Source of the DNA: Bryobacter aggregatus MPL3
GTDB lineage: Bacteria; Acidobacteriota; Terriglobia; Bryobacterales; Bryobacteraceae
NCBI RefSeq assembly: GCF_000702445.1
Contig: NZ_JNIF01000003.1
Location: 620,001-684,000 of the forward strand
Direction of reading: 5' to 3'
DNA: 64,000 bases
Positions 35,006 through 43,357 of the stretch are shown in pieces (the first letter of the stretch is position 1; each line of letters starts with the position of its first letter). The notes below the pieces were generated by a model. It saw nothing but the letters and a program-made list of their open reading frames with translations, searched no databases and was not told where the DNA came from. A program made the position numbers and the translations under genes.

Positions 35006-36287
35006 AGGGTTTACGGTTTTCACGGGAAAGAAGCTTGTCGGCATCAGGAGCGCCTACAAATTTCAGCTTGCTGGCATCGAAGTCGAGCTTCTTGCCAGTA
35101 CGGTAGCTGATGTTGGACAGGTGGCAGAGCCCGGCGGAGATGACGCCAATCTCGATTTCGGCGTTCAGGTCCTTATAATTGCGGGACTTGATGGCTTTGA
35201 GGAAGTTGGCCATGTGGGGCTGGGTGTCGGCATTCGGCTCCGGTTTGACCTCGAGGGAGGGGGTGAGTTCTTCGCCCTTGTAGACACGGAAGCCTTCGGA
35301 ATCGATGGCAAGAATGCCTTCGGAACCGTAGAAGATGTTGCCGACGGTATTGGTTCCGTTCTTGCGCAGGGGCCATTCGGGGCCGCTCGGCAAGCCACGG
35401 ACTTCAAACTGGATCTGCTTGTTGTTGCCGTAGTCGAGGGTGGAGAACTGGGTGTTGGGAGTTTCCTGATCGTCTGTGTAGACGAACTTGCCTCCGGTGG
35501 AAACGACACTCTTGGGCCAGGCGAGGCCCATGCCCCAGCGAGCGATGTCCATTTCATGAACGCCCTGATTGCCGATGTCGCCGTTGCCGGTGTCCCAGAA
35601 CCAATGCCAGTTGTAGGCAAAGCGCAGTTCGTTGAACTTGCGATAGGGCGCCGGGCCGAGGAACTGATCCCAATCAATGCCCGCGGGGGGAGCGTCGAGG
35701 TCAGGCTTGTGCCCGATGGATTTACGCCGCTTGTAACAGAAGGCCTTGGCGAGGTAGAGCTCGCCGATGACACCGGCTTTGAGCTGTTCAATCGCCTTGA
35801 TTTTGTAGCTGATGCTGCGGCTTTGCGATCCTACCTGCACCATGCGGCTGGTCTTGCGCGCGGTCTCAATCATGCGCTGGCCTTCGTGGATGTTGTAGCA
35901 GGCGGGCTTTTCGACATAGACGTCTTTGCCTGCCTGGCAGGCCCAGATCATGCCGAGAGCATGCCAATGGTTGGGAGTGGCCATGGAGACGGCGTCGACC
36001 GACTTGTCGGCGAAGACCTTCTTCATGTTGTCGTACTCGTTGGGTTTCGCGCCGCCCGCCTTGATGACCTGAGCCTGTGCACGCTCGCGGGCCGCCTGGT
36101 TGACGTCACAGACGCCAGAGATATTGCATTGGTCGTTGAGACGGGCATAGTTCGCGATATGATCACGGCCACGGCCGCCGATGCCGATGACAACAAGATT
36201 GATTCGTTCATTGGCGCCCATGACACGCTGAGCAGCTGCCGCGGTAGCGGCTCCAAGGAAAAAGCGACGTGAAGAAGGGGAATTCAT
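34995..36287 (-). CDS. exported Gfo/Idh/MocA-family oxidoreductase
   Basis: 430 residues. A twin-arginine-like leader (SRRFFLGAATAAAAQRVMGA) suggests export after folding with its cofactor. The Rossmann part shows VVIGIGGRGRDHIANYA and the signature VYVEKPACYN, with the Lys normally in the active site; the C-terminal half is the alpha/beta Gfo/Idh dimer domain (GNGDIGNQGVHEMDIARWGM). ATG 36287 is chosen for the leader; the frame runs on to 36356 without similarity. First gene of the set that continues with the MetE-like and Ogl-like genes. Such secreted members usually act on sugars or inositols. Confidence 0.9.
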   Translation of the reverse strand: MNSPSSRRFFLGAATAAAAQRVMGANERINLVVIGIGGRGRDHIANYARLNDQCNISGVCDVNQAARERAQAQVIKAGGAKPNEYDNMKKVFADKSVDAVSMATPNHWHALGMIWACQAGKDVYVEKPACYNIHEGQRMIETARKTSRMVQVGSQSRSISYKIKAIEQLKAGVIGELYLAKAFCYKRRKSIGHKPDLDAPPAGIDWDQFLGPAPYRKFNELRFAYNWHWFWDTGNGDIGNQGVHEMDIARWGMGLAWPKSVVSTGGKFVYTDDQETPNTQFSTLDYGNNKQIQFEVRGLPSGPEWPLRKNGTNTVGNIFYGSEGILAIDSEGFRVYKGEELTPSLEVKPEPNADTQPHMANFLKAIKSRNYKDLNAEIEIGVISAGLCHLSNISYRTGKKLDFDASKLKFVGAPDADKLLSRENRKPYVA

Positions 36288-36344
36288 TGATGAGATCCAG
36301 GGTACTCCGAAGGGGATTCTGAGAGTCATCATACAGTAAGCGTA

Positions 36345-37085
36345 ATGAGCTTCCACGGCAAAAAGGCAATTGTGACAGGTGGCGCAAGCGGGATCGGATT
36401 GGCAACAGTGCAGTTGCTACGAGAACGCGGTGCCGAGGTGACGGTTTGGGACCAGAGCTCCACGGAGAATCCGGTGGATGTGAGCGATCCGGAGCAGATC
36501 GAAAAGGCCGTTGCGCTCTTCTCAAAGGTGGATATTCTCGTGCATAGCGCTGGAATTCAGACCTATGGAACAGCAGTGAGCACCAGCGATGCCGTTTGGG
36601 ACCGGACCCTCCTGGTGAATGTGACGGCGGCTTTTTACGTTTGCCGCGCGGTGCTGCCCAAGATGGGGGCGGGCGGGTCGATCTCGCTGGTGGGGAGTGT
36701 GCAGTCCGTGGGGGCGGTGGGCAATAGCGCCGCTTATGTCACATCAAAGCATGCGCTGCTCGGATTGGCGAAGAGCATTGCGCTCGACTATGCCAAGGAA
36801 GGGATTCGCTGCAATTGCGTTTGTCCCGGAGCGATCGATACGCCGATGTTGCGCTGGAGTGCGGACCAAACCGATGACCCCGCAGGAGCGCTTGCCGCTT
36901 GTGCGCAAGTGCATCTGCTCGAGCGACTGGGCCAACCGGAAGACATCGCGCGGGTGATCGCGTTCTTGTCCAGTGAGGATGCCGGGTTTGTGACGGGCAC
37001 CGCGTTTCTGGCCGACGGCGGGGCGATGGTGCCCATTGGCGGCGCCGCCTTCCAGGAGAACGGAACGGCGCGCGCGCGCGTTTAG
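36345..37085 (+). CDS. short-chain dehydrogenase/reductase
   Basis: 246 residues, a classical SDR: cofactor motif TGGASGIG (12-19), HSAG in place of NNAG, Ser of SLVGSVQS, catalytic YVTSK, and the C-terminal FVTGTAFLADGG. It is divergent from the Gfo/Idh-MetE-Ogl set with 57 bases between starts, so a shared regulatory region and a role on the same (uronic acid or ketose) substrate, like KduD, are plausible but unproven. The 3' end carries a 13-base GC dinucleotide run just before the stop. The stop overlaps that of the convergent ahpD-like gene. Confidence 0.9.
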   Translation: MSFHGKKAIVTGGASGIGLATVQLLRERGAEVTVWDQSSTENPVDVSDPEQIEKAVALFSKVDILVHSAGIQTYGTAVSTSDAVWDRTLLVNVTAAFYVCRAVLPKMGAGGSISLVGSVQSVGAVGNSAAYVTSKHALLGLAKSIALDYAKEGIRCNCVCPGAIDTPMLRWSADQTDDPAGALAACAQVHLLERLGQPEDIARVIAFLSSEDAGFVTGTAFLADGGAMVPIGGAAFQENGTARARV

Positions 37086-37618
37086 GAAACGGGCTCGACG
37101 CTTTCGGCCTGCAGGACGGTTGCGATGGAGTGCAGCACGGCCGCAAGGCGCACACTTGCCAGGATGGTTTCTTCCCGGACACCTTTGTCGCGAAGAACTT
37201 TTTCATGCGAGGCGACGCAAGTGGCGCAATTGTTGATCGCGCTGACGGCGACGCACCAGAGTTCGAAATCGAGAGCATCGGCTCCATGACTGCGCATGAT
37301 GTTCATGCGGAGCTTGGCGGGAATGGTGGCGTACTTCTCGTTGGGAGTGAGGTGGAGGAAGCGGTAGTAAACGTTATTCATCGCCATCACAGTGGCGGCA
37401 GCTTTTGCGCCAGTCATCTGTTCGGGAGTGAGATACTTCTCTGCTTCGGTGAAAATTGCTTCGGTGACTTCAGGGTTGCGGCAGGCGATGGCAGAGGCAA
37501 CGAGGGTGCCCCAGGTTTGGACTGGCGTCAGATCCGGTTGGTTGATGAGGGAGCCAAGGTTGAGTTTCATGTCCTTGGCATAGGCGGGGAGAGAGTCGAG
37601 TAATTGTTGGAAGCTCAT
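37082..37618 (-). CDS. ahpD: AhpD-like alkylhydroperoxidase (carboxymuconolactone decarboxylase fold)
   Basis: 178 residues, all-helical AhpD type. The catalytic pair and proton relay are in NNCATCVASHEKVL (CxxC ... H), which reduces AhpC-type peroxiredoxins. AhpD recharges AhpC with lipoyl electrons in bacteria without AhpF. It follows ahpC on the same strand after a 68-base gap that contains a perfect 13-bp hairpin. The promoter is probably the PerR-controlled one upstream of the Fur-family gene. Confidence 0.9.
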   Translation of the reverse strand: MSFQQLLDSLPAYAKDMKLNLGSLINQPDLTPVQTWGTLVASAIACRNPEVTEAIFTEAEKYLTPEQMTGAKAAATVMAMNNVYYRFLHLTPNEKYATIPAKLRMNIMRSHGADALDFELWCVAVSAINNCATCVASHEKVLRDKGVREETILASVRLAAVLHSIATVLQAESVEPVS

Positions 37619-37643
37619 CTTATTCGTTTGTTCTTCTTCGATG

Positions 37644-37679
37644 TTAGCGAGGAGACAGCGGATGCGGTCTCCTCGCTAA
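37644..37679 (-). other. perfect 13-bp hairpin between ahpC and ahpD
   Basis: Arms TTAGCGAGGAGAC (37644-37656) and its exact complement (37667-37679) enclose a 10-base loop. No run of T follows on the minus strand, so it is not a standard rho-independent terminator. It may stabilise the 3' end of the ahpC message or lower ahpD expression relative to ahpC. Confidence 0.7.
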
Positions 37680-37686
37680 AACTTCG

Positions 37687-38223
37687 TTAGGGCTTGAGGA
37701 CTTCTTCGCCCGGCTTCCAGTTGCAGGGGCAGAGTTCGTCGGTCTGGAGAGCGTCGAGAACGCGCAGGACTTCCTGCGGGTTGCGGCCAACGCTCAGGTC
37801 ATTGACCATGACAAAGCGGATGACGTTCTCGGGGTCTACGATGTAGGTAGCACGCTGGCAGACGCCGGCATTGGGATCGAGGATTCCAAGCGCAGTGCTG
37901 AGTTCCCGCTTGACATCGGCAAGCATGGGAAACGGCAGGTCGCCAAGGTCTTCGTGCGTGTTGCGCCATGCGAGATGGACAAACTCACTATCCGTAGAGC
38001 CGCCGAGCACCTGGGTGTCGCGATCGGCGAAATCGGAATTCACACGGCCGAAGGCGGCGATCTCCGTCGGGCAGACGAAAGTAAAATCCTTAGGCCAGAA
38101 GAAATAGACCTTCCATTTTCCGCCGTAGGAGGAATCTGTAATGGTTTCAAAGGCCTTGTTCTTGTCGGTGCTGACGACCGCGGATACCGAAAAACTGGGG
38201 AAAGCTTGTCCCACTCCGAGCAT
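37687..38223 (-). CDS. ahpC: peroxiredoxin AhpC
   Basis: 178 residues, a 2-Cys peroxiredoxin that reduces hydrogen peroxide and organic hydroperoxides. The peroxidatic Cys is in FTFVCPTE (about 51). A second Cys is in ELCPCNWKPGE near the C-terminus, and an additional Cys in AGVCQRATYI resembles the Prx type paired with AhpD. It follows the PerR-like gene by 32 bases and precedes ahpD, forming a peroxide-response operon. Confidence 0.95.
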   Translation of the reverse strand: MLGVGQAFPSFSVSAVVSTDKNKAFETITDSSYGGKWKVYFFWPKDFTFVCPTEIAAFGRVNSDFADRDTQVLGGSTDSEFVHLAWRNTHEDLGDLPFPMLADVKRELSTALGILDPNAGVCQRATYIVDPENVIRFVMVNDLSVGRNPQEVLRVLDALQTDELCPCNWKPGEEVLKP

Positions 38224-38255
38224 TCTGAGTTACCTCTTCTTGATTGATATTTGGA

Positions 38256-38705
38256 TTATGATTTGGACGAACTCGAGCAGCGTTTGCACAGCCCGAGCAC
38301 TTCCACACTGAAGCGATGCACGGCGAAGCCTTTTGGGATCGACTTCTTAAAGCGAATGGGCTCAAAGTTGTCTTCCGCCAAATCTTCAATGGCCTTACAT
38401 CGGGTACAAACCAGATGGTGGTGCGGATTGGGATTATTTTCGAGACGGAGCGAACCATGATGGATACTCATCTCGCGAACCAACCCGTGTTCCACGAAAG
38501 TCTTGATGTTGTTGTAAACCGTGGCGAGGGAAAGCGATGGAATCTGCTTCCGGACCCGCTCGTACAGCGCCTCCGGGCTGGGATGTTCGCCCATGGCCAT
38601 GAGTTCTTCATAGATGACGAGACGCTGGTGGGTGAGAGAGAGACCAGCCTCGCGGCAGCGATCGCGCAGAGCTTCGCGCGACAGCTGCCTGGCTACTGGT
38701 TTCAT
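38256..38705 (-). CDS. perR: Fur-family peroxide-response regulator (PerR-like)
   Basis: 149 residues. The winged helix includes LSLATVYNNIKTFVEHGLV (recognition helix). The regulatory metal region is SIHHGSLRLENNPNPHHHLV, and the structural zinc site is CTRC ... CKRC. Linkage to ahpC-ahpD argues for PerR rather than Fur or Zur. It heads the operon and has a palindrome of PerR-box form 13 bases before its ATG, so autoregulation with derepression by peroxide is expected. The symbol rests on context; metal specificity is not proven by the sequence. Confidence 0.85.
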   Translation of the reverse strand: MKPVARQLSREALRDRCREAGLSLTHQRLVIYEELMAMGEHPSPEALYERVRKQIPSLSLATVYNNIKTFVEHGLVREMSIHHGSLRLENNPNPHHHLVCTRCKAIEDLAEDNFEPIRFKKSIPKGFAVHRFSVEVLGLCKRCSSSSKS

Positions 38706-38717
38706 TTCATTATTATT

Positions 38718-38732
38718 TTAGAATCGTTCTAA
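38718..38732 (-). promoter_or_regulatory. PerR-box-like operator upstream of perR-ahpC-ahpD
   Basis: TTAGAATCGTTCTAA is an exact 6-3-6 inverted repeat. It matches the PerR/Fur-type consensus TTATAATNATTATAA in 11 of the 14 defined positions. It lies 13 bases before the perR-like ATG in an A/T-rich patch. It also overlaps the stop codon (38729-38731) of the upstream CocE-type gene. Confidence 0.65.
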
Positions 38733-40585
38733 TTTGTCAACCCGGGGACGATGGTCACCTTCACCTGGCTCGCTTGCCCGGTGCTGCGATAGATGCGGTG
38801 GGTGGCCTTCTGGAAGTCCGATTCCCGGGCTTCATTGATATTCGGAACGTACTTCTGGGGGTTGCGATCGACGAGCGGGAACCAGGTGCTCTGGACCTGC
38901 ACCATGATGCGATGGCCCTTACGGAAGGAATGATTCACGTCGGGGAGATTCCACTCCACTTTTTCGGCTTTTCCGGGAGTGAAGGGGATGGGGGTGGAAT
39001 AACTTTCGCGGAAGCGGGCGCGGAAGACATCGCCGCGCACCATCATCTGGTAGCCCCCCATATGCACGCCGGTGGGGTTGGGATTGGGATCGGGGAAGTC
39101 GTTCGGGTAGACGTCGATGAGCTTGACGACCACATCGGCGTCGGTGCCGGTGGTGGAGAAGAAGACGCTGGGAGTGACTGGGCCGGCCAGCACGACGTCC
39201 TCGGTGAGCTCATCAGTGACATAGACGAGAACGTCGGGGCGGGTGGAGGCCTGGCGCTGGTCCATGACCATGTGCTCGCGGGTCATGCGGTTGGAGACCT
39301 GCGGGATGTAGGGGACGGGCTTGGCAGGGTCGCTTGGGTACTCGTCAAAAGAGGCGCCCGTTTCGGTGGGCGGAGTGAAGCTGAGCTTGCCGTTGGAATG
39401 GAAATAGAGCGACTTGGCTTGGGAAGAAGGAGGCGGCCAGGCATCGTAACGGCGCCAGACATTGGAGCCCGATTCAAACATGAGGGCCTTGGGGAGATTG
39501 GGGTCTGGACCGTCCTTGAGGATGTACTTGAAGTAGGGGAGCTCGACTTTTTCGCGATACCACTCGCTGGTCTTCGCGTTGAAGCTGATGTCGCCGAGCG
39601 AATCGCCGTCGCTGCGCGCCCAGCCGCCGTGGAACCAGGGCCCCATGACGATGCGGTTGCCGTTGGCGAAGCCACCCTTTTCGACATTCTTAAAGACCTG
39701 CTGCGCGCCGAACAGATTTTCCGCGTCAAAGAAGCCGCCGATGGTGAGCACGGCGGGCTGGATGTTTTTGAGATGGGGACGCAGGTTGCGTGACTGCCAG
39801 AATTCGTCGTAGTTCGGGTGCTTCATCATGTCGGTCCAGAACTGGACATTGTTTTTGAGGTAGCGCTCGTTGGCGTTGTAGTTGGGGCCGAGGTCGAGGA
39901 AGAACTTGTAGCCATCGGGAGTTTTATGGTCGAAGGGGGTACGGGCCGCGACGGTGGGCTCAGGACGGGGAACGCCGAAGGAGGAGAGGAAGTTGAAGGC
40001 GTGGGGGAGATAGAGCGCGCCGTTGTGGTGGAAGTCGTCGCCGACAAACCAGTCGGTAATGGGAGCCTGCGGGCTGGCGAGTTTGAGCGCGGGGTGGGCG
40101 TCGATCATGCCCGCGGCAGTGTAGAAACCAGGATAAGAGATGCCCCAGGTGGCGACACGGCCATTGTTATTCGGCAGATTCTTGGTGAGCCAGTCGATGG
40201 TGTCGTAGGTGTCTGTCGATTCGTCGACCGCGCCGGGCTTCTTGGCGAGGTGGGGCGTCATGTTGATGAACTCGCCTTCGCTCATGTTCTTCCCCCGGAC
40301 GTCCTGGTAGACGACGATGAAGCCGTCTTTGCCAAAGAGCGGCGTGGGACCAATGTCGGCTTTGTACTGGTCTTCGCCATAGGGCGCAACACTGTAGGGG
40401 GTGCGGTTGAGCAGGATGGGATATTTCTTCGAAGTGTCTTTCGGAAGGTAGACGCTGGTGAAGAGCTTTTTGCCGTCGCGCATGGCGATGCGGTACTCGT
40501 ACTTCGTGTAGTTGGCCTTCACGTACTCGAGACCTTGCGCAGCGAGTAGAAGGGCAGAGGCGAGGAGGAGACTAAAGAAACGCAT
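38729..40585 (-). CDS. secreted CocE/NonD-family serine hydrolase
   Basis: 618 residues with a signal peptide (MRFFSLLLASALLLAAQG). An alpha/beta-hydrolase of the X-Pro dipeptidyl-peptidase S15/CocE group: YQDVRGKNMSEGEF (the conserved DxRG), nucleophile elbow WGISYPGF (Ser near 150), and a C-terminal jelly-roll (KVEWNLPDVNHSFRKGHRIM) diagnostic of the family. Members hydrolyse esters, amides or beta-lactams. It is likely periplasmic. It is upstream of and on the same strand as the PerR operon, whose operator covers its stop codon. Confidence 0.92.
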   Translation of the reverse strand: MRFFSLLLASALLLAAQGLEYVKANYTKYEYRIAMRDGKKLFTSVYLPKDTSKKYPILLNRTPYSVAPYGEDQYKADIGPTPLFGKDGFIVVYQDVRGKNMSEGEFINMTPHLAKKPGAVDESTDTYDTIDWLTKNLPNNNGRVATWGISYPGFYTAAGMIDAHPALKLASPQAPITDWFVGDDFHHNGALYLPHAFNFLSSFGVPRPEPTVAARTPFDHKTPDGYKFFLDLGPNYNANERYLKNNVQFWTDMMKHPNYDEFWQSRNLRPHLKNIQPAVLTIGGFFDAENLFGAQQVFKNVEKGGFANGNRIVMGPWFHGGWARSDGDSLGDISFNAKTSEWYREKVELPYFKYILKDGPDPNLPKALMFESGSNVWRRYDAWPPPSSQAKSLYFHSNGKLSFTPPTETGASFDEYPSDPAKPVPYIPQVSNRMTREHMVMDQRQASTRPDVLVYVTDELTEDVVLAGPVTPSVFFSTTGTDADVVVKLIDVYPNDFPDPNPNPTGVHMGGYQMMVRGDVFRARFRESYSTPIPFTPGKAEKVEWNLPDVNHSFRKGHRIMVQVQSTWFPLVDRNPQKYVPNINEARESDFQKATHRIYRSTGQASQVKVTIVPGLTN

Positions 40586-40627
40586 TGCAGTTATTGTGAT
40601 TATCGCGTCAGTTTGCAGGCGGGTGGG

Positions 40628-41515
40628 ATGATAGAAGGGATGTTACGCCGCCTGATGGGCTGTTTTCTGCTGCCGATGCTTTTATTGGGACAAGCGTCCG
40701 GCCCCGACCGCGCGCGGCTGGCGAGCCAGGCGCAGAGCTTCGCCGAACAATTGCCGAACCTGATTGGAACGGAAGTATTGAAGCAGAAATCGATCCGCTA
40801 TTCGAACCGCTTGCGCATCCGGATGGGAGATGCGGCGCTGCGTCCGGTTGCGCCGAAGATTACCGAGCGCGAGATCCGGTCGGATCTGGGCTATGCGTTG
40901 CGGGGCAAAGAAAATCCGGTGTGGTTTGAGTTGCGCAAGGTCATCGATGTCGATGGCAAAAATGTCACGACACAGAAGAAGGCCCGGGAGCGCCTCGCGT
41001 TTGGGTTAACGACCGATGACGACCGGGCTCGCTTGAAGATGATGGAAGAGTTCACGAAATACGGGCTGGACGGCGTGGCGACCGATTATGGGCTGTCGCT
41101 GTTGATTTTCCGGGCGGGAGATATCGACAAGATTCGATTCCATGAGGAGAGTTCCGAGTTTCTGGGAGCGGACCGTGTGGCGGTGTACTCGTTTGAACGG
41201 AGTGATCGGGATGTTGCGGTGACGGTCTACAGCGGGAACGATGCGCGGAAACAGCCGCTGCGGGGTGTGGTGTGGCTCCGGCAGTCCGATATGCGGCCGC
41301 TGCGGATCAAGCTGATTTCGGTGGTGGAAGAGGGCAAGGTTGCGATTGAGGATGAGGGGACGGTGGAGTATACGCCGTCGAAGTATGGATCGGTGCTGCC
41401 TGCCAGCGTCGCTTATTCGCGCAAGGTGAATGGGACGCTCGTGCAGGAGACGAATTATACGTACAGTGGATTCCAAAAATTTGGGTCCGATGCGGAGATC
41501 AAATTTACACCATGA
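40628..41515 (+). CDS. exported hypothetical protein
   Basis: 295 residues. A signal peptide (LMGCFLLPMLLLGQASG) is followed by a mixed alpha/beta body with no recognised domain; the beta-rich second half (KIRFHEESSEFLGADRVAVY ... GVVWLRQSDMRPLRIKL) resembles the outer-membrane-lipoprotein-carrier-like folds often found in secreted Acidobacteriota proteins, which is only an impression. Starts at 40628 or 40640 are possible. It overlaps the next gene by 4 bases (ATGA), so the esterase-like protein is translated with it. Confidence 0.75.
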   Translation: MIEGMLRRLMGCFLLPMLLLGQASGPDRARLASQAQSFAEQLPNLIGTEVLKQKSIRYSNRLRIRMGDAALRPVAPKITEREIRSDLGYALRGKENPVWFELRKVIDVDGKNVTTQKKARERLAFGLTTDDDRARLKMMEEFTKYGLDGVATDYGLSLLIFRAGDIDKIRFHEESSEFLGADRVAVYSFERSDRDVAVTVYSGNDARKQPLRGVVWLRQSDMRPLRIKLISVVEEGKVAIEDEGTVEYTPSKYGSVLPASVAYSRKVNGTLVQETNYTYSGFQKFGSDAEIKFTP

Positions 41516-42144
41516 AATTCATTTACCTACACGGGTTTGCGTCGTCGCCCGCTTCGCGGAAAGCGCAGTTTTTTGCCGCGAAGCTGCGAGAGGCCGGCGC
41601 GACGGTGCAGATTCCGGAGCTTGAAGCCGAAGGATTTCTCCATCTGACCGTCAGTGGGCAGTTGCGGGTGATTGCAGCGGCCGCGGGCGGAGAGCCGGTG
41701 CGGCTGATCGGGTCGAGCATGGGCGGGTATCTGGCGGCCTTATACGCATTGCTCCATCCGGAAGTGGAGAAGCTGGTGTTGCTGGCCCCGGCATTTGGAT
41801 TTGCAGAGCGCTGGAAGCTGCGGCTGGGCGAGGCCGCGATGCGGGAGTGGGAGAGCAAGGGCTCGCTCGAGATGATGCACTATGCGACCGGGAAGCCGGA
41901 GCCGGTCGGATATGGACTGATTGCCGACGGGTTGCAGTATCCAGCGGAACCTGCTTTTTCGCAACCAGCATGGATTTTTCATGGAACCCACGACGAAGTA
42001 GTACCCCTCGCTTTTAGTGAGCAATTTGTTGCCGGACATGCAAATGCACGATTGACCGCTTTGGAATCGGGTCATGAATTGACGGATGTCATGGATCAGA
42101 TTTGGGACATGAGTGCAGAGTTCTTGTTGCAGGCGGGAAACTGA
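41512..42144 (+). CDS. YqiA/UPF0227-like alpha/beta-hydrolase (esterase)
   Basis: 210 residues, no signal peptide, cytoplasmic. The family opening MKFIYLHGFASSPASRKAQ, nucleophile elbow GSSMGGY (Ser near 71), an Asp in HGTHDEVVP and a His in ESGHELTD complete the triad. YqiA-type proteins are small acyl-ester or CoA-ester hydrolases. It overlaps the upstream hypothetical by 4 bases. A 196-base spacer (42145-42340) before the TonB gene holds no other gene that I can see. Confidence 0.88.
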   Translation: MKFIYLHGFASSPASRKAQFFAAKLREAGATVQIPELEAEGFLHLTVSGQLRVIAAAAGGEPVRLIGSSMGGYLAALYALLHPEVEKLVLLAPAFGFAERWKLRLGEAAMREWESKGSLEMMHYATGKPEPVGYGLIADGLQYPAEPAFSQPAWIFHGTHDEVVPLAFSEQFVAGHANARLTALESGHELTDVMDQIWDMSAEFLLQAGN

Positions 42145-42340
42145 CCCCAGGAATGGAGTTTTGCCGGCACAGAAACAGCCCGGCGGTGGGAGAGCTCTCA
42201 AAAGTGCCAGCGTGCTACGATGAGATCAAAGTCGCTGGTACTTCCAAATTTCATAGATTGTGTGCAACCCGAAGGGAAATTGAAGCGTCCTGTTGGTGAG
42301 CGCGCAGAGTCGATGGTTTTGAACCTCGAGGAGAAATAGG

Positions 42341-43357
42341 GTGAGTACATCGACAGTGGAACGGGCGGATGAAATCGTGATTCACACGGACGAGCAAAAA
42401 CCGGTCTCAAGCCCAGAAGACCATCTGGCAAAGACGTTGTCTGGCTATGAGGACGAAAATGTCCTTGTTTCCCTCTGGCGTGGACTGAAGGAAACCTTCA
42501 ATCCCCCGAAACTTCCCCCCCTCGAAGTCACTTCTCGCCCGGTTGCGGTGAAAGATATTTGGGGACAGACGGCCGGCAACGAGTCCCGCAGTGCGATGAC
42601 CTCGATGCTGATCCACGGCGGCGTGATCGCGCTGCTGATTTTCCTTTCTACCAACAAAAAAGTACAGGAAGTGGTCAAAGAGGCGATGCCCCTGGCCGCG
42701 CCCTTGTCTGACTATCTGCCGAAAATGGCTCCCAAGAAGCAGACAGCGGGCGGCGGCGGTGGTGGCGGCGCCCGGGATCTGACTCCTCCAAGCAAAGGGA
42801 AACTGCCGAAGGTGGCCCCGAAACAGTTTGTTCCTCCGCAGTTGCAGAAGGTAGAGAATCCGAAGCTGGTGATGGAACCCACCATCATTGCCCAAGCCGA
42901 TGCCTTGCCTAAGGTGAATATGCCGGTATTAGGGGATCCGCTTTCGGGCCTGAGCGCTCCGTCACAGGGACCGGGTTCCGGTGGATTCGGATCTGGTAAG
43001 GGCGGTGGTGTTGGATCGGGCAATGGAGCCGGATTTGGACCGGGCAGCGGCGGTAACACGGGCGGCAGCGCTTATCGCGTCGGCGGCGGGGTTTCTGCAC
43101 CTTCGGTGCTGTTCAAGGTGGAACCGGAATACTCCGAGGAAGCTCGCAAGGCGAAATTCCAGGGGACCGTGGTTCTCTCGATCATTGTCGACCCCTCCGG
43201 CAAGGCGCGGGACGTGAAAGTAGTGCGTCCGCTGGGCCTTGGCCTCGACGAGAAGGCCATCGAAGCCGTCATGAAGTGGCGCTTTAAGCCAGGCCTCAAA
43301 GACGGCGCCTCGGTGCCCGTACAAGCGACAGTGGAAGTTAACTTCCGCCTTCTGTAG
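42341..43357 (+). CDS. TonB-family protein with long cytoplasmic N-terminus and Gly-rich periplasmic spacer
   Basis: 338 residues. About 85 cytoplasmic residues (SLWRGLKETFNPPKLPPLEV, a stretch common in Acidobacteriota TonBs) precede one membrane helix (about 88-104, MLIHGGVIALLIFLSTN). Then comes a Pro/Lys part and a striking Gly/Ser/Phe spacer (about 205-245), and a typical TonB C-terminal domain (PEYSEEARKAKFQGTVVLSI ... AVMKWRFKPG). It carries energy to outer-membrane receptors. GTG start at 42341 with GAGGAG 8 bases upstream. Its exbB/exbD partners are not adjacent; those at 46-49 kb have their own TonB. Confidence 0.92.
   Translation: MSTSTVERADEIVIHTDEQKPVSSPEDHLAKTLSGYEDENVLVSLWRGLKETFNPPKLPPLEVTSRPVAVKDIWGQTAGNESRSAMTSMLIHGGVIALLIFLSTNKKVQEVVKEAMPLAAPLSDYLPKMAPKKQTAGGGGGGGARDLTPPSKGKLPKVAPKQFVPPQLQKVENPKLVMEPTIIAQADALPKVNMPVLGDPLSGLSAPSQGPGSGGFGSGKGGGVGSGNGAGFGPGSGGNTGGSAYRVGGGVSAPSVLFKVEPEYSEEARKAKFQGTVVLSIIVDPSGKARDVKVVRPLGLGLDEKAIEAVMKWRFKPGLKDGASVPVQATVEVNFRLL

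Noticed and set aside
42145-42340. Hairpin GCCGG...CCGGC after the YqiA-like gene
   Set aside because: Only five pairs with a 12-base loop and no T run; not convincing as a terminator.
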